A stretch of 64,000 bases of DNA from Piscinibacter aquaticus (GTDB lineage: Bacteria; Pseudomonadota; Gammaproteobacteria; Burkholderiales; Burkholderiaceae_C), in NCBI GenBank assembly GCA_007994965.1, contig VOPW01000001.1:1178001-1242000 (forward strand), given 5' to 3'. The notes beneath the pieces are model-generated. The model did no database searches, was not told the origin of the DNA, and saw nothing but the letters and a program-made list of their open reading frames with translations. Of the stretch, positions 52,181 to 63,300 are shown piece by piece (position 1 is the first letter of the stretch; the number at the start of each line of letters is the position of its first letter). Made by a program: the position numbers and the translations under genes.

Positions 52181-54227
52181 ATGACGAAGACCCCTCTCGA
52201 CCACGCCGCGCTGCGCACGCTGTGCGCCAATGCGCTGCGCATGCTCGCCATCGATGCGGTGCAGGCCGCCAACTCCGGCCACCCCGGCATGCCGATGGGC
52301 ATGGCCGACATCGCCGAGGCGCTGTGGCGGCATCACCTGAAGCACGATCCGGCCGACCCGCAGTGGATCGACCGCGACCGCTTCGTGCTCAGCAACGGCC
52401 ACGGGTCGATGCTGCTGTACGCCTTGCTGCACCTGAGCGGCTATGCGCTGCCGATGAGCGAATTGCGTCGCTTCCGCCAGCTGCACTCGCTCACGCCGGG
52501 ACACCCGGAACACGGCCTGACGCCCGGTGTCGAGACCACCACCGGCCCGCTCGGCCAGGGCATCACCAACGCCGTCGGCATGGCGCTTGCCGAGAAGCTG
52601 CTCGCTTCGCACTTCAATCGCCCCGGCCACCACGTGATCGACCACCGCACCTATGTCTTCCTCGGCGACGGCTGCCTGATGGAAGGCATCAGCCACGAAG
52701 CCGCATCGCTTGCCGGCACCTGGGGCCTCAACAAGCTGGTCGCCTTCTACGACGACAACGGCATCTCGATCGACGGCGACGTGAAGGGCTGGTTCGGCGA
52801 CGACACGCCGACGCGCTTCGAGGCCTGTGGCTGGACGGTGCTGCGCAACGTCGACGGCCACGACCGCCGGCGCTCGATGCCGCGATCGAGGCCGCCAAGG
52901 CCGCGACGAAGCCGGTGCTGGTGTGCTGCAAGACGACCATCGGCCACGGCTCGCCGAACCGCGCCGGTACGGCCAAGGTGCATGGCGAGGCGCTCGGCGC
53001 CGACGAGATCAAGCTGACCCGTGAACAGCTCGGCTGGAGCTGGCCGGCCTTCGAGATTCCGGATGCTGTGCGCGCGGCACGGTCGGCGCGTGAGAAGGGC
53101 GCGCAGCAGCGCAGGGAATGGCAACTGCGCTTCGGTGCCTATGCCGAGGCCTACCCGGAGCTCGCCCACGAGTTGCTGCGCCGCCACCAGAACGCGGGCG
53201 TGCCCGGTGCGGCCGCCGAGAAGGCGTTTGCCGAGGCCATCGCCGCCACCGAGGCCAGGCGCGCGACCGTGGCCACGCGCAAGGCCTCGCAGGAACTGCT
53301 GAATGCCGTGGCGCCGGCGATCCCGGAACTGCTCGGCGGTTCGGCCGACCTGACCGGCTCCAACCTCACCGACTGGAAGGGCCACCAGCCGCTGCTCGGT
53401 ACCGGCACCGGCAACCACGTGCACTACGGCGTGCGCGAGTTCGGCATGGCCGCGATCATGAATGGCGTGGCACTGCACGGTGGCTTCCGGCCCTATGGCG
53501 GCACCTTCCTGACCTTCAGCGACTATTCGCGCAATGCGCTGCGCATGTCGGCGCTGATGAAGCTGCCGGTGGTGCATGTGTTCACGCACGACTCCATCGG
53601 CCTCGGCGAAGACGGGCCGACGCACCAGCCGGTGGAGCAGGTGTCGAGCCTGCGGCTGATTCCGGACCTGGACGTGTGGCGCCCGGCCGATGCCACCGAG
53701 ACCGCGGTCGCGTGGCGCGAGGCGCTGCGCCGCACCGACGGCCCGAGCGCGCTGGCGCTGAGCCGCCAGGGCCTGCCGCATGCCGGCGAGGCCGGCCACG
53801 ACCGCGTCGAGGCCATCGCCCGCGGCGGCTACGTGCTGCGCCGGCCGGCGAACGAACAGGTGGTGCTGATCGCCACCGGTTCGGAAGTGCAGGTCGCGCT
53901 CGCCGCGGCCACCTTGCTCGGCGAGGAGGGCATCGCCGCGCGCGTGGTGTCGGTGCCCTGCCTCGATGTGTTCGAGCGGCAGAGTGCCGCGTACCGCGCT
54001 GAAATCATCCCGCGCCACCTGCCGCGCCGGCCGTGGAGGCCGGCAGCACCGGCCTGTGGTGGAAGGTCGTGGGCGAAGACGGCGACGTGGTCGGCCTCGA
54101 TCGCTTCGGCGAATCGGCACCTGCCGGCGACCTGTTCCGCCTGTTCGGCATCACCGCCGAGATGGTGGCGGTGCGTGCCACGCGACTCGTCGCGGCCGCC
54201 CGCGCGAGCGAACCCGCATTGCATTGA
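52181..54227 (+). CDS. cbbT: Transketolase
   Basis: A thiamine-diphosphate enzyme of about 682 residues. [18 protein letters not shown], the cofactor motif [18 protein letters not shown] and [18 protein letters not shown] are clear. Breaks near 52865 and 54032; the second is repaired by CCTGG before [12 protein letters not shown]. It shuttles two-carbon units in the Calvin cycle. Confidence 0.95.
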
Positions 54228-54243
54228 ACTTCAGGAGCCCGCG

Positions 54244-55279
54244 ATGGCGATGATCTCTCTCCGGCAGCTGCTCGACCACGCGGCCGAGCACGGCTACGGC
54301 GTGCCGGCCTTCAACGTCAACAACCTGGAGCAGATCCAGGCGATCATGCAGGCGGCGCAGAAGACGGATGCGCCGGTGATCCTGCAGGCCTCGGCCGGCG
54401 CGCGCAAATATGCCGGCGAGCCCTTCCTGCGCAAGATGGTGGAAGCGGCGGTCGAGATGTACCCGGAGATCCCGATCGTGATGCACCAGGACCATGGCGC
54501 CAGCCCGGCGGTGTGCATGCAGAGCATTCGCAGCGGCTTCACCAGCGTGATGATGGACGGCTCGCTGCGCGAGGATGCCAAGACGCCGGCGAGCTACGAG
54601 TACAACGTCGACGTCACGCGCCGCGTCTGCGAGATGGCGCATGCGGTGGGCGTGTCGGTGGAAGGCGAGCTTGGGTGCCTGGGCTCGCTGGAATCGGGCC
54701 AAGCCGGGGAGGAAGACGGCGTGGGCGCCGAAGGCACGCTGACCCACGACCAGCTGCTGACCGACCCCGACGGGCGGCCGATTTCGTCAAGCTCACCGGC
54801 GTGGATGCGCTGGCGATCGCGATCGGCACCAGCCACGGCGCCTACAAGTTCAGCCGCAAGCCCACCGGCGACATCCTCGCGATCGACCGCATCAAGCAGA
54901 TCCACGCGAAGATCCCGAACACCCACCGGTGATGCACGGCTCGTCGTCGGTGCCGCAGGAATGGCTCGCGGTGATCCGCGAGTACGGCGGCGACATCAAG
55001 GAGACCTACGGCGTGCCGGTGGAGGAGATCCAGGAAGGCATCCGCCACGGCGTGCGCAAGGTCAACATCGACACCGACATCCGACTCGCGATGACCGGCG
55101 CGATGCGCCGCGCGATGGCCAAGGACCGCGGCGAGTTCGACCCGCGCAAGTTCCTCAAGGACGCCACCGCGGCCGCGCGCGACGTCTGCATCGCGCGCTT
55201 CGAAGCCTTCGGCTGCGCCGGGCGCGCCTCGAAGATCAAGCCGATTCCGCTGGAGGCGCAGGCGAAGCTTTACGCCTGA
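54244..55279 (+). CDS. cbbA: Fructose-bisphosphate aldolase, class II
   Basis: A zinc aldolase of about 346 residues. Zinc-binding histidines appear in VMHQDHGAS and [20 protein letters not shown] is the N-terminal signature. Breaks near 54772 and 54928 are consistent with lost CCAGG and CCTGG (NTHLVMHGSSS). It is the last cbb gene; no gap or pgk gene follows in the window. Confidence 0.95.
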
Positions 55280-55292
55280 GCGGACCGAGGAT

Positions 55293-55646
55293 TCACTCGG
55301 CGCGGGTGGCGGCCGGCTGCGCCGCCACCTGCGTGCCCTGGCGCATCGCCAGCATGCGCGGCGACATCTCCAGCGCGGGGTGCGCCCAGTGGATCTCGTC
55401 GGCCTCGCGCGGCAGCAGCGCGGTCAGCGTGGTCGGATGCAGGTTCTGCATCTGCGCTTCGTCGAGCTGGCGCACGAAGACCCAGCCCTTGACCGGCGTC
55501 TTCACGTAGGCGAAGCGCGTCGGCACATCGACGTAGACATCCCAGTCGCGGGTCTGGACGAAGCTCTGCGCCTGTGCGGGCAGGGCCGCAGCGAAGGCGG
55601 CGAGCGCGAGGGCGGCGGTGGCGAGGGTGCGGGTCGTGGGGTGCAT
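55293..55646 (-). CDS. Small secreted protein of unknown function
   Basis: A 117-residue protein with a clear signal peptide (1-27, ending PAQAQS). The mature part ([36 protein letters not shown] region) has no motif I recognise. The start at 55646 gives the signal peptide. It converges on cbbA with a 13-base gap and is probably unrelated to it. Confidence 0.68.
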   Translation of the reverse strand: MHPTTRTLATAALALAAFAAALPAQAQSFVQTRDWDVYVDVPTRFAYVKTPVKGWVFVRQLDEAQMQNLHPTTLTALLPREADEIHWAHPALEMSPRMLAMRQGTQVAAQPAATRAE

Positions 55647-55748
55647 GCGGTGCTCCGGTGTCTGTCGGTGGAGCGGCAGTGTGGGCATCGGCTGTTTCAC
55701 GCCTGCTTCGCGCACCGGGTTGCTTCGTTTCGTTCGTTGCACGCCGAC

Positions 55749-55772
55749 TAAGCAAACACGCATTGCTTCGTT
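55749..55772 (+). promoter_or_regulatory. TAAGCA-N13-TCGTT motif before ssuE
   Basis: TAAGCA at 55749-55754 and CTTCGTT at 55766-55772. The same two halves, at exactly the same spacing, occur before both sbp genes. The ssuE ATG is 54 bases downstream. Likely a binding site for a sulfur regulator. Confidence 0.55.
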
Positions 55773-55826
55773 GGCCGCGGGGCCGTCGCTGCTTATCGTG
55801 GCGCCATCGCTTCAACGCCACGCACC

Positions 55827-56355
55827 ATGAGCATCGTCAGCATCTCCGGCAGCCCCTCGCAGCGTTCGCGCTCGGCCCGGGCTGCTGCAACTCGCGCAGT
55901 CGCGCCTGGCCGACGGCGAGAACGTCGGCCGCTTCATCGCCGTTCGTGATCTGCCTGCGGGCGCGCTGCTCGCTGCGGATGCGGGCGCGCCGCCGATCCG
56001 CGCAGCGATCGATGCCATCGCGCAGGCCGAACTGGTGATCGTGGCCACGCCGATCTACAAGGCGGCCTACAGCGGCCTGCTGAAGGCCTTCCTCGACCTG
56101 CTGCCGCAGGACGCGCTGCGCGGCAAGACCGTGCTGCCGCTGGCCACCGGCGGCAGCCTCGCCCACCTGCTGGCGCTGGACTACGCGCTCAAGCCGGTGC
56201 TCGCCGCGCTTGGTGCCCGCGACATCCTCGATGGCGTGTTTGCCACCGATGCGCAACTGGCGCCGCTGCCCGGCGGCGCCTACGTGCCGGACGACGCGCT
56301 GCTGGCCCGGCTCGAGCGTGCGCTCGAACCCGTCGCGGCGCGATGTAGCGCCTGA
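55827..56355 (+). CDS. ssuE: NADPH-dependent FMN reductase SsuE
   Basis: A flavin reductase of about 176 residues that supplies FMNH2 to the sulfonate monooxygenase SsuD. MSIVSISGSPSQRSRSA binds flavin phosphate, and IVATPIYKAAYSGLLKAFLDLLP is the SsuE signature. A frame change near 55882 joins the first 20 residues to the rest (LLQLAQSRLADGE). First gene of the sulfonate cluster. Confidence 0.9.
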
Positions 56356-56417
56356 CCCTCGCCGCGCTGCACGCGCGGCCCGCACCGAACGTCTCCTGCC
56401 CTGACCGGGCGCTTCTT

Positions 56418-56457
56418 CACCCCGCCGGCTGCTGCCGCGGCGGGCGGGGTGGTCTTT
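56418..56457 (+). terminator. Hairpin terminator between ssuE and ssuA
   Basis: CACCCCGCCGG (56418-56428) pairs with CGGGCGGGGTG (56441-56451) in a stem with one mismatch, followed by GTCTTTT. It may reduce read-through from ssuE into the ssuA genes. Confidence 0.65.
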
Positions 56458-56479
56458 TCACGCTTCCAGGACACCGACC

Positions 56480-57474
56480 ATGCCTTTCACCTCGCTTCAC
56501 GCCATCGCCCGCCGCCGCCTCGTGGCCGGCGCGGCCGCCTTCTTTGCCACCCTCGGCCTCGTCGCCGCGAATCCCGCCCATGCACAGGCCAAGCCCGAAC
56601 TGCTGCGCATCGGCTTCCAGAAGTCCGCCAGCCTGCTGACGCTGCAGAAGTCGCAGGGCACGCTGGAGAAGCGCCTCGCGCCGCTGGGTGTGGCGGTGAA
56701 GTGGGTGGAGTTTCCCGCCGGCCCGCAGCTGCTCGAGGGCCTGAACGTCGGCGCGGTCGATGTCGGCTTCGTCGGCGAGGCGCCGCCGATCTTCGCGCAG
56801 GCCGCCGGGCGCGCAGTTCGTCTACATCGGCTTCGACCCGGCTGCACCCGAGGCCGAGGCGATCGTCGTGCCCAAGGATTCCGCCGTGAAGAGCGTGGCC
56901 GATCTGAAGGGCCGCAAGGTGGCGCTGAACAAGGGCAGCAACGTGCATTACCTGCTCGTCAAGACGCTGGAGAAGCACGGCCTGAAGTACGGTGACATCC
57001 AGCCCGTCTTCCTGCCGCCGGCCGATGCGCGCGCGGCCTTCGAGCGCGGCGCGGTGGATGCCTGGGTGATCTGGGATCCGTTCCTTGCAGCCGTCGAGAA
57101 GCAGACCGGCGCCCGCATCCTCGCCGATGGCCGCGGCGCGGTGAACAACTTCGCCTACTACCGGCCGAGCGCGGCTACAGCGAGCGGCATCCGCAGGTGA
57201 TCCAGGCGCTGTTCGACGACACCGTGGCGCAGGGCCAGTGGCTGAAGGCCAACGTGAAGGAAGCGGCCCGCATCATCGCGCCGCTGCAAGGGCTGGAGAC
57301 GGAGGTGGTGGAGCGCAGCCTCACGCGCTACCAGTTCGGCGTGAAGCCGCTGACCGCCGCCGTCGCGGCCGAGCAGCAGAAGATCGCCGACACCTTCCAT
57401 GCGCTGGGCTTGATCCCAAACCGATCCGCATCCTCGATGCGCTGCCGGCCAGCCTGCAGGCCGCGGCGAAGTGA
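56480..57474 (+). CDS. ssuA: Sulfonate ABC transporter binding protein SsuA (first copy)
   Basis: An exported binding protein of about 331 residues. The signal peptide runs to [47 protein letters not shown] and [14 protein letters not shown] are SsuA signatures. Breaks near 56811, 57168 and 57418; the second is repaired by CCTGG ([13 protein letters not shown]). It delivers aliphatic sulfonates to SsuBC. Confidence 0.9.
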
Positions 57475-57484
57475 GGAGGACGCG

Positions 57485-58464
57485 ATGATCGACTCCTTCG
57501 ACACCGGCCGTCGCGCGGCGCTGGCCATCCTCTCGGTGACGGCGGCGAGCTGGTGGAGCGGCGTGCGTGCCGCCACGCCATCGCCTCTTCCGCAGCTGCG
57601 CATCGGCTTCCAGAAGGGCAGCTTCAACCTCGTGCTGCTCAAGAGCCTGGGTCTGCTGGACAGGCAACTCAAGGGCACGTCGATCAGCTGGGTCGAGTTT
57701 CCGGCCGGGCCGCAGCTGCTGGAGGCGCTCGCGGTGGGCAGCGTCGACATCGGTGCGGTGGGCGACTCGCCGCCGGTGTTCGCGCAGGCGGCGGGCAAGG
57801 AGCTCTACTACGTCGGCGCCGAGCCGCCCAAGCCCGACAGCTCGGCGATCCTCGTGAAGCCCGATGCCGCGGTGAAGACGCTGGCCGACCTGCGCGGCCG
57901 CCGCGTGGCGCTGCAGAAGGGCTCGAGCGCCCACTTCCTGCTGGTGCAGGCGGTGCGCCGCGGCGGGCTGCAGTGGAGCGAGATCCAGCCGGTCTACCTG
58001 CCGCCGGCCGATGCACGCGCCGCCTTCGAGCGCGGCGCGGTCGATGCCTGGGCGATCTGGGATCCGTACTACGCCGCCGCCGAGATCGACGGCGGTGCGT
58101 GTGCTCGTCACCAGCCGCGGCCTCTCGGCCAACCACAGCTTCTACCTCGCCTCGCGCGCGCTCACCGGCCACGAAGCGGCGCTGCGCACCGTCTTCGCCG
58201 CGCTCACCGAAACCGATGCGTGGGTCCAGGCGAACCGCAAGGAGGCCGCGCAGCGCTTCGCCGATTTCGCCGGGCTCGGGCTGGCCACGGTCCACCGCGT
58301 GCTCGAACGCCGCCAGCCCTCGCCGGTGGCCCCGCTGACGCCGGCCATCGTCGCCGAGCAGCAGAAGGTGGCCGATGCCTTCGCGCGGCTCGGCCTGATC
58401 CCAAGCCCATCCGCGTCGCGGACATCGTCTGGCAGCCCGGCGGGCGCTGGCCGCCGCGCGCTGA
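57485..58464 (+). CDS. Sulfonate ABC transporter binding protein SsuA (second copy)
   Basis: A paralogue of about 326 residues directly after the first copy, with [41 protein letters not shown] and [14 protein letters not shown]. The N-terminus has adjacent arginines before the hydrophobic stretch. Breaks occur near 58097 and 58400, and the exact end is uncertain; the TGA at 58462 is the likely stop. The two copies probably differ in sulfonate preference. Confidence 0.85.
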
Positions 58465-58492
58465 GACCGATCACTCCACGAACGGACCCGCC

Positions 58493-59661
58493 ATGAAGAT
58501 CCTCTGGTTCATTCCCACCCACGGCGACAGCCGCTACCTCGGCACCACCAAGGGTGGCCGCGTGGCCGACCACGCCTATTTCAAGCAGATCGCCATCGCC
58601 GCCGACAGCCTCGGCTACGAGGGCGTGCTGATCCCCACCGGCCGCTCCTGCGAGGATTCGTGGATCGTCGCCGCCAGCCTGATCGACGCGACGCGGCGGC
58701 TGAGTTTTCTCGTCGCGCTGCGGCCGGGACTGGTGCAGCCCTCGCAGTCGGCGCGCATGGCGGCCACGCTGGATCGGCTGTCGGGCGGGCGGCTGCTGGT
58801 CAACCTCGTCACCGGCGGCGATGCGAACGAACTCGCCGGCGACGGTCAGTTCCTCGGCCACGCCGAGCGTTACGAGGAGTCGGCCGAGTTCATCCGCATC
58901 TGGCGCGAGATCCTCGAGCGCTCGCATGCCGGCGATGCGTTCGACTACGAGGGCCGGCATCTGAAGGTGCAGGGCGCGAAGCTGCTCTACCCGCCGGTGA
59001 GCCGGCCCTATCCACCGGTGTTCTTCGGCGGCTCGTCGGAGCCCGCGCACGAGCTGGCGGCCGAGCAGGTGGACACCTACCTCACCTGGGGAGAACCGCC
59101 CGAAGCCGTCGCGCAGAAGGTGGCCGACGTGAAGCGCCGCGCCGCGAAGCACGGCCGCGCGCTGAAGTTCGGCATCCGGCTGCATGTGATCGTGCGCGAG
59201 ACGGAGGACGAGGCTGGCGCGCCGCGGCCGAGCTGGTGTCCGAGCTGGACGAAGCCACGGTGGCCGCGGCACAGGCCAAGTTCTCGCAGATGGATTCGGT
59301 GGGCCAGCGCCGCATGGCCGAGCTGCATCGCGGCAAGTTCAACAAGGCCAACGTGCGCGAGGGCCTGGAGATCTCGCCGAACCTCTGGGCCGGCGTGGGG
59401 CTGGTGCGCGGCGGCGCGGGCACGGCGCTGGTCGGCAGCCCGCAGCAGGTGGCGGAGCGGCTGAAGGAATACGCGGCCCTCGGCCTCGAGTATTTCGTGC
59501 TCAGCGGCTATCCGCATCTCGACGAGGCCCATCGTTTCGCCGAGCTGGTCTTTCCGCTGCTGCCTCTGGAGCTGCAGGAGAAGCTGCCGGGCCGCGCGCT
59601 CAGCGGCCCGTTCGGCGAGGTGGTGGCCAACACCTTCGTGCCGCGTGCCTCGCAGAGCTGA
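58493..59661 (+). CDS. ssuD: FMNH2-dependent alkanesulfonate monooxygenase SsuD
   Basis: A luciferase-like monooxygenase of about 390 residues that releases sulfite from alkanesulfonates. [35 protein letters not shown] and [16 protein letters not shown] are SsuD hallmarks. One C is missing near 59214; restoring CCTGG gives [14 protein letters not shown]. It works with SsuE. Confidence 0.94.
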
Positions 59662-59665
59662 CGAC

Positions 59666-60463
59666 ATGGCGGCTGTCTTCAACCCCTGGGCCGGGCGCTG
59701 GCGCGCGGCACTGCCCTGGGCGGTGCCGGTGGGCATCGTGATCGCCTGGGAAGTGGCGTCCAGCAGCGGCTGGCTCTCGCGCCGCGTGCTGCCCGAACCC
59801 TGGGCGGTGGTCGTCGCGTTCTGGACGCTTGCCGCCTCGGGCGAACTCTGGCACCACGTGGCGGTGAGCAGCGCGCGGGCGCTGGCCGGGCTGGCCATCG
59901 GCGGCGGGCTCGGCACGGTGCTGGGGCTGCTGACCGGCAGCTTCCGCATCGCCGAGACGCTGCTCGACACCACCTTCCAGATGGTGCGCAACATCCCGGC
60001 GCTGGCGCTGATCCCGCTCGTGATCCTGTGGTTCGGCATCGACGAGAGCGCCAAGCTGTTTCTCGTCGCGGTCGGCGTCTTCTTCCCGATCTACCTGAAC
60101 ACCTTCCACGGCATCCGCTCGGTGGACAAGGGGCTGATCGAGATGGCGCGCAGCTACGGCCTGTCCGGATGGCAGCTCTACCGCCACGTGATCCTGCCGG
60201 GCGCACTGCCTTCGGTGCTGGTGGGCCTGCGCTTCTCGCTCGGGCTGATGTGGGTACTGCTGATCGTCGCGGAGACGATCTCGGCGCAGGCCGGCATCGG
60301 CTACCTGACGATGAATGCCCGCGAGTTCCTGCAGACCGACATCGTGCTGGTGGGCATCCTGCTCTATGCGCTGCTGGGCAAGCTCGCCGACGTGCTGGCC
60401 AAGGGGCTGGAGCGCTGGTGGCTGCGCCGGCATCCCGGCTACCAGGCCAAGGGGGCGGCATGA
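59666..60463 (+). CDS. ssuC: Sulfonate ABC transporter permease SsuC
   Basis: A 265-residue permease with six membrane segments and the EAA loop [28 protein letters not shown] region (residues about 160-182). The start at 59666 fits the hydrophobic N-terminus. Frame intact; overlaps ssuB by four bases. Confidence 0.94.
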   Translation: MAAVFNPWAGRWRAALPWAVPVGIVIAWEVASSSGWLSRRVLPEPWAVVVAFWTLAASGELWHHVAVSSARALAGLAIGGGLGTVLGLLTGSFRIAETLLDTTFQMVRNIPALALIPLVILWFGIDESAKLFLVAVGVFFPIYLNTFHGIRSVDKGLIEMARSYGLSGWQLYRHVILPGALPSVLVGLRFSLGLMWVLLIVAETISAQAGIGYLTMNAREFLQTDIVLVGILLYALLGKLADVLAKGLERWWLRRHPGYQAKGAA

Positions 60464-61281
60464 ACCTCGCCGACGTGAAGCAGATCGCCGCTGCCAGCGG
60501 GCTGGCCGTGCAGGCGAGGGCGCTGGCCAAGTCCTTCGGCGCGCGCCGTGTGCTGGAGGACATCGACCTGACGATCCAGCCGGGTGAGTTCGTCGCCATC
60601 GTCGGCCGCTCCGGATGCGGCAAGAGCACGCTGCTGCGGCTCGTGGCCGGTCTCGATGCGGCCAGCGGCGGTGCGCTCTCGCTGGGCGGCGAGGCGCGGG
60701 TCAGCGGGCGCGACGACGTGCGCATCATGTTCCAGGACGCGCGGCTGCTGCCCTGGAAGCGCGTGCTCGACAACGTGGCGCTCGGGCTGGGCGGCGCCGA
60801 TGCGCAAACCCGTGCGCTGGAGGCGCTGGCGAGCGTCGGGCTGGCCGACCGCGCGCACGAGTGGCCGGCCGTGCTCTCCGGTGGCCAGCGGCAGCGCGTG
60901 GCCCTGGCCCGTGCGCTGGTGCACCGGCCGCGCCTGCTGCTGCTCGACGAGCCGCTCGGTGCGCTGGATGCACTCACCCGCATCGAGATGCAGGCGCTGA
61001 TCGAGCGGCTGTGGCGCGAGCACGGCTTCACCGCGCTGCTGGTCACGCACGATGTGTCGGAAGCGGTGGCGCTGGCCGACCGCGTGGTGCTGATCGAAGA
61101 CCACCGCATCGCGCTGGACGAAGCCATTGTGCTGCCGCGGCCGCGCTCGCGCGGCGATGCGGCCTTCGCCTCGGTCGAAGACGCGGTGCTGCGCCGCGTG
61201 CTGCGCCAGCCGGCGATCGAGCCGCCGGTCGAGCCGGAAGTGCCGCTGTCCTGGCCCGCGCCGTGGCGCTGGGCCGTCTGA
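60460..61281 (+). CDS. ssuB: Sulfonate ABC transporter ATPase SsuB
   Basis: A 273-residue ATPase: Walker [10 protein letters not shown], the SsuB/TauB-type [16 protein letters not shown], signature LSGGQRQR, Walker [13 protein letters not shown] and switch histidine in VTHDVSEA. Energises uptake with SsuC and the SsuA proteins. Frame intact. Confidence 0.95.
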   Translation: MNLADVKQIAAASGLAVQARALAKSFGARRVLEDIDLTIQPGEFVAIVGRSGCGKSTLLRLVAGLDAASGGALSLGGEARVSGRDDVRIMFQDARLLPWKRVLDNVALGLGGADAQTRALEALASVGLADRAHEWPAVLSGGQRQRVALARALVHRPRLLLLDEPLGALDALTRIEMQALIERLWREHGFTALLVTHDVSEAVALADRVVLIEDHRIALDEAIVLPRPRSRGDAAFASVEDAVLRRVLRQPAIEPPVEPEVPLSWPAPWRWAV

Positions 61282-61314
61282 GTTCCCTGTCTTCATTCAC
61301 TCCGAGGAGTTTTC

Positions 61315-61533
61315 ATGAGCATCACCGCCATCAACGTCCGCAACCAGTTCCGCGGCAGGATCAAGGAGATCATCGAAGGCCCGGTCGTCTCCGAGATCGA
61401 CGTCGAGACGCCGCAGGGCACGGTGGTCACCTCCGTCATCACCACGCGCTCGGTCAAGGAGCTCAAGCTCGTGCCCGGCAAGGAGGTGATCGCGCTGGTC
61501 AAGTCGACCGAGGTGTCGATTGCCGCGCTCTGA
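61315..61533 (+). CDS. Small TOBE-domain (Mop-like) molybdate/oxyanion-binding protein
   Basis: A 72-residue single TOBE domain: NVRNQFRGRIKEIIEGPVVSEID and VKELKLVPGKEVIALVKSTEVSIA. Such proteins bind molybdate or similar oxyanions; a copy next to ssuCB is known as ssuF in some Burkholderiales relatives and pseudomonads. A GAGGAG site precedes the ATG. Confidence 0.85.
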   Translation: MSITAINVRNQFRGRIKEIIEGPVVSEIDVETPQGTVVTSVITTRSVKELKLVPGKEVIALVKSTEVSIAAL

Positions 61534-62182
61534 GCGGCCGCGGCTGCTGGTCGTGCCCGGCCTGCACGACAGCGGCCCCGGCCACTGGCAGAGCTGGCTG
61601 CAGGCCCAGCACCGCGATGCGTTGCGTGTGAAGCAGCGCGACTGGGCGCAGCCGGACCTCGACCGCTGGGCCGAGCGCATCGCCCATGCCGTGTCGCAGG
61701 GCGGCGCGGGCGGCTTCGTGGCGGTGGCGCACAGCTTCGGCTGCCTCGCGCTGGCGCAGCACCTTGCGCAGCAGCCGGAGTCGCCCATCGTCGCGGCGCT
61801 GCTGGTGGCGCCGGCCGAACCCGACCGCTTCGGCGTCGGCGGCCGCCTGCCGCCGCATCGACTGCCGCGCAGCACGACGATGGTGGTCAGCGAGACCGAT
61901 CCCTGGATGAAGGTGGCCAGCGCGCGGCGCTGGGCGCAGCGCTGGGGCTGCCATGTGCTGAACCTCGGTGATGCGGGCCACGTCAACGTCGAGTCCGGGC
62001 ACGGCCCGCTGCCGCTGGCGGCGCGCTGGGTACAGGCCGCGCTGCAGCGGGCGGCGCGGAGCAGCGGCCGGCCCAGGCCGATTGGGCCGAGTGGTCGTTC
62101 GCCCGGTGACGCGGCCAACGCAAAGCGCATAAGCAGCGGCGGAATGCTTCGTTCGCAGATCGCTTCCCCGTTCCTACGATGA
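61520..62182 (+). CDS. RBBP9/YdeN-type alpha/beta hydrolase
   Basis: A serine hydrolase of up to 220 residues. LLVVPGLHDSGPGHWQSWLQ, the nucleophile in VAHSFGC, the acid region SETDPW and the histidine in LGDAGHVN are in order. The start is probably TTG at 61520, overlapping the TOBE gene by 14 bases. The last 30 residues look atypical, so the real end may be earlier. Function is unknown. Confidence 0.78.
   Translation: MPRSERPRLLVVPGLHDSGPGHWQSWLQAQHRDALRVKQRDWAQPDLDRWAERIAHAVSQGGAGGFVAVAHSFGCLALAQHLAQQPESPIVAALLVAPAEPDRFGVGGRLPPHRLPRSTTMVVSETDPWMKVASARRWAQRWGCHVLNLGDAGHVNVESGHGPLPLAARWVQAALQRAARSSGRPRPIGPSGRSPGDAANAKRISSGGMLRSQIASPFLR
62130..62153 (+). promoter_or_regulatory. TAAGCA-N13-TCGTT motif before the first sbp gene
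   Basis: TAAGCA at 62130-62135, eleven bases, then CTTCGTT at 62147-62153. Same halves and spacing as at 55749 and 63251. The sbp ATG is 70 bases downstream. It lies inside the doubtful 3' end of the hydrolase frame. Confidence 0.55.
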
Positions 62183-62223
62183 CCTCATCGCATCTCGGGC
62201 CACCGCCCGTCACGGAACGCCTC

Positions 62224-63232
62224 ATGACTCTTGCTCGACGCCTCCGCATCGGCCTGCTGGCCGCCAGCGGCGGCCGGTGCCACCGCCGCACTGGCCAAGG
62301 ACATCACGCTGCTCAACGTGTCGTACGACCCGACCCGCGAGCTCTACGTCGATTTCAACAAGGCCTTCGCGGCGCACTGGAAGGCCAAGACCGGCGACAC
62401 GGTGACCGTCAAGCAGAGCCATGGCGGCTCGGGCAAGCAGGCGCGCTCGGTGATCGACGGCCTGGAGGCCGACGTGGTCACGCTGGCGCTGGCCTACGAC
62501 ATCGACGAGCTGCACGCCAAGGCGCAGCTGATCCCGGCCGACTGGCAGAAGCGCCTGAAGCACAACAGCGCGCCCTACACCTCGACCATCGTGTTCCTCG
62601 TGCGCAAGGGCAACCCCAAGGGCATCAAGGACTGGGACGATCTCGCCAAACCCGGCATCGGCGTGATCACGCCCAACCCCAAGACCTCCGGCGGCGCGCG
62701 CTGGAACTACCGGCGGCCTGGGGCTACGCGCTGAAGAAGTTCGGCGGCGATGACAAGAAAGCGCAAACCTTCGTCGGCCAGATCCTTGCCAACGTGCCGG
62801 TGCTCGACGCCGGCGCGCGCGGCTCGACCACCACCTTCGTCGAGCGCGGCATCGGCGACGTGCTGCTGGCCTGGGAGAACGAGGCGCTGCTGGCGCAGAA
62901 GGAACTCGGGCCGGACAAGTTCGACATCGTCGCGCCGAGCCTCTCGATCCTGGCCGAACCGCCGGTGACGGTCGTCGACAAGGTGGTCGACAAGCGCGGC
63001 ACGCGGGCGGTGGCGCAGGCCTACCTGGAGTTCCTGTACTCGCCGCAGGGCCAGGACATCGCGGGCCAGAACTACTACCGCCCGATCGACCCCGCTGCCG
63101 CGGCGAAGTATGCGAAGCAGTTTCCGAAGGTGAACCTCTTCACCATCGACGAGGTGTTCGGCGGCTGGGCCAAGGCGCAGAAGACGCACTTTGCCGACGG
63201 CGGCAGTTTCGACGGTCTATACCCGCAAGTAG
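62224..63232 (+). CDS. Sulfate/thiosulfate-binding protein (Sbp/CysP family), first copy
   Basis: An exported binding protein of about 337 residues. [64 protein letters not shown] and [13 protein letters not shown] are the sulfate-binding signatures. Breaks near 62266, 62713 and 63222; the second is repaired by CCTGG ([12 protein letters not shown]). No cysTWA genes are in the window. It brings sulfate or thiosulfate to the ABC importer. Confidence 0.9.
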
Positions 63233-63250
63233 CTTCCTGCGGTTTTCGCA

Positions 63251-63274
63251 TAAGCAAGCGCGAAACGGATCGTT
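63251..63274 (+). promoter_or_regulatory. TAAGCA-N13-TCGTT motif before the second sbp gene
   Basis: TAAGCA at 63251-63256, eleven bases, then GATCGTT at 63268-63274. Third occurrence of the spaced motif. It is closer to its ATG (26 bases) than the others. Confidence 0.5.
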
Positions 63275-63300
63275 CGCCGAGGAAGGCCGGCTGCCCTAGC

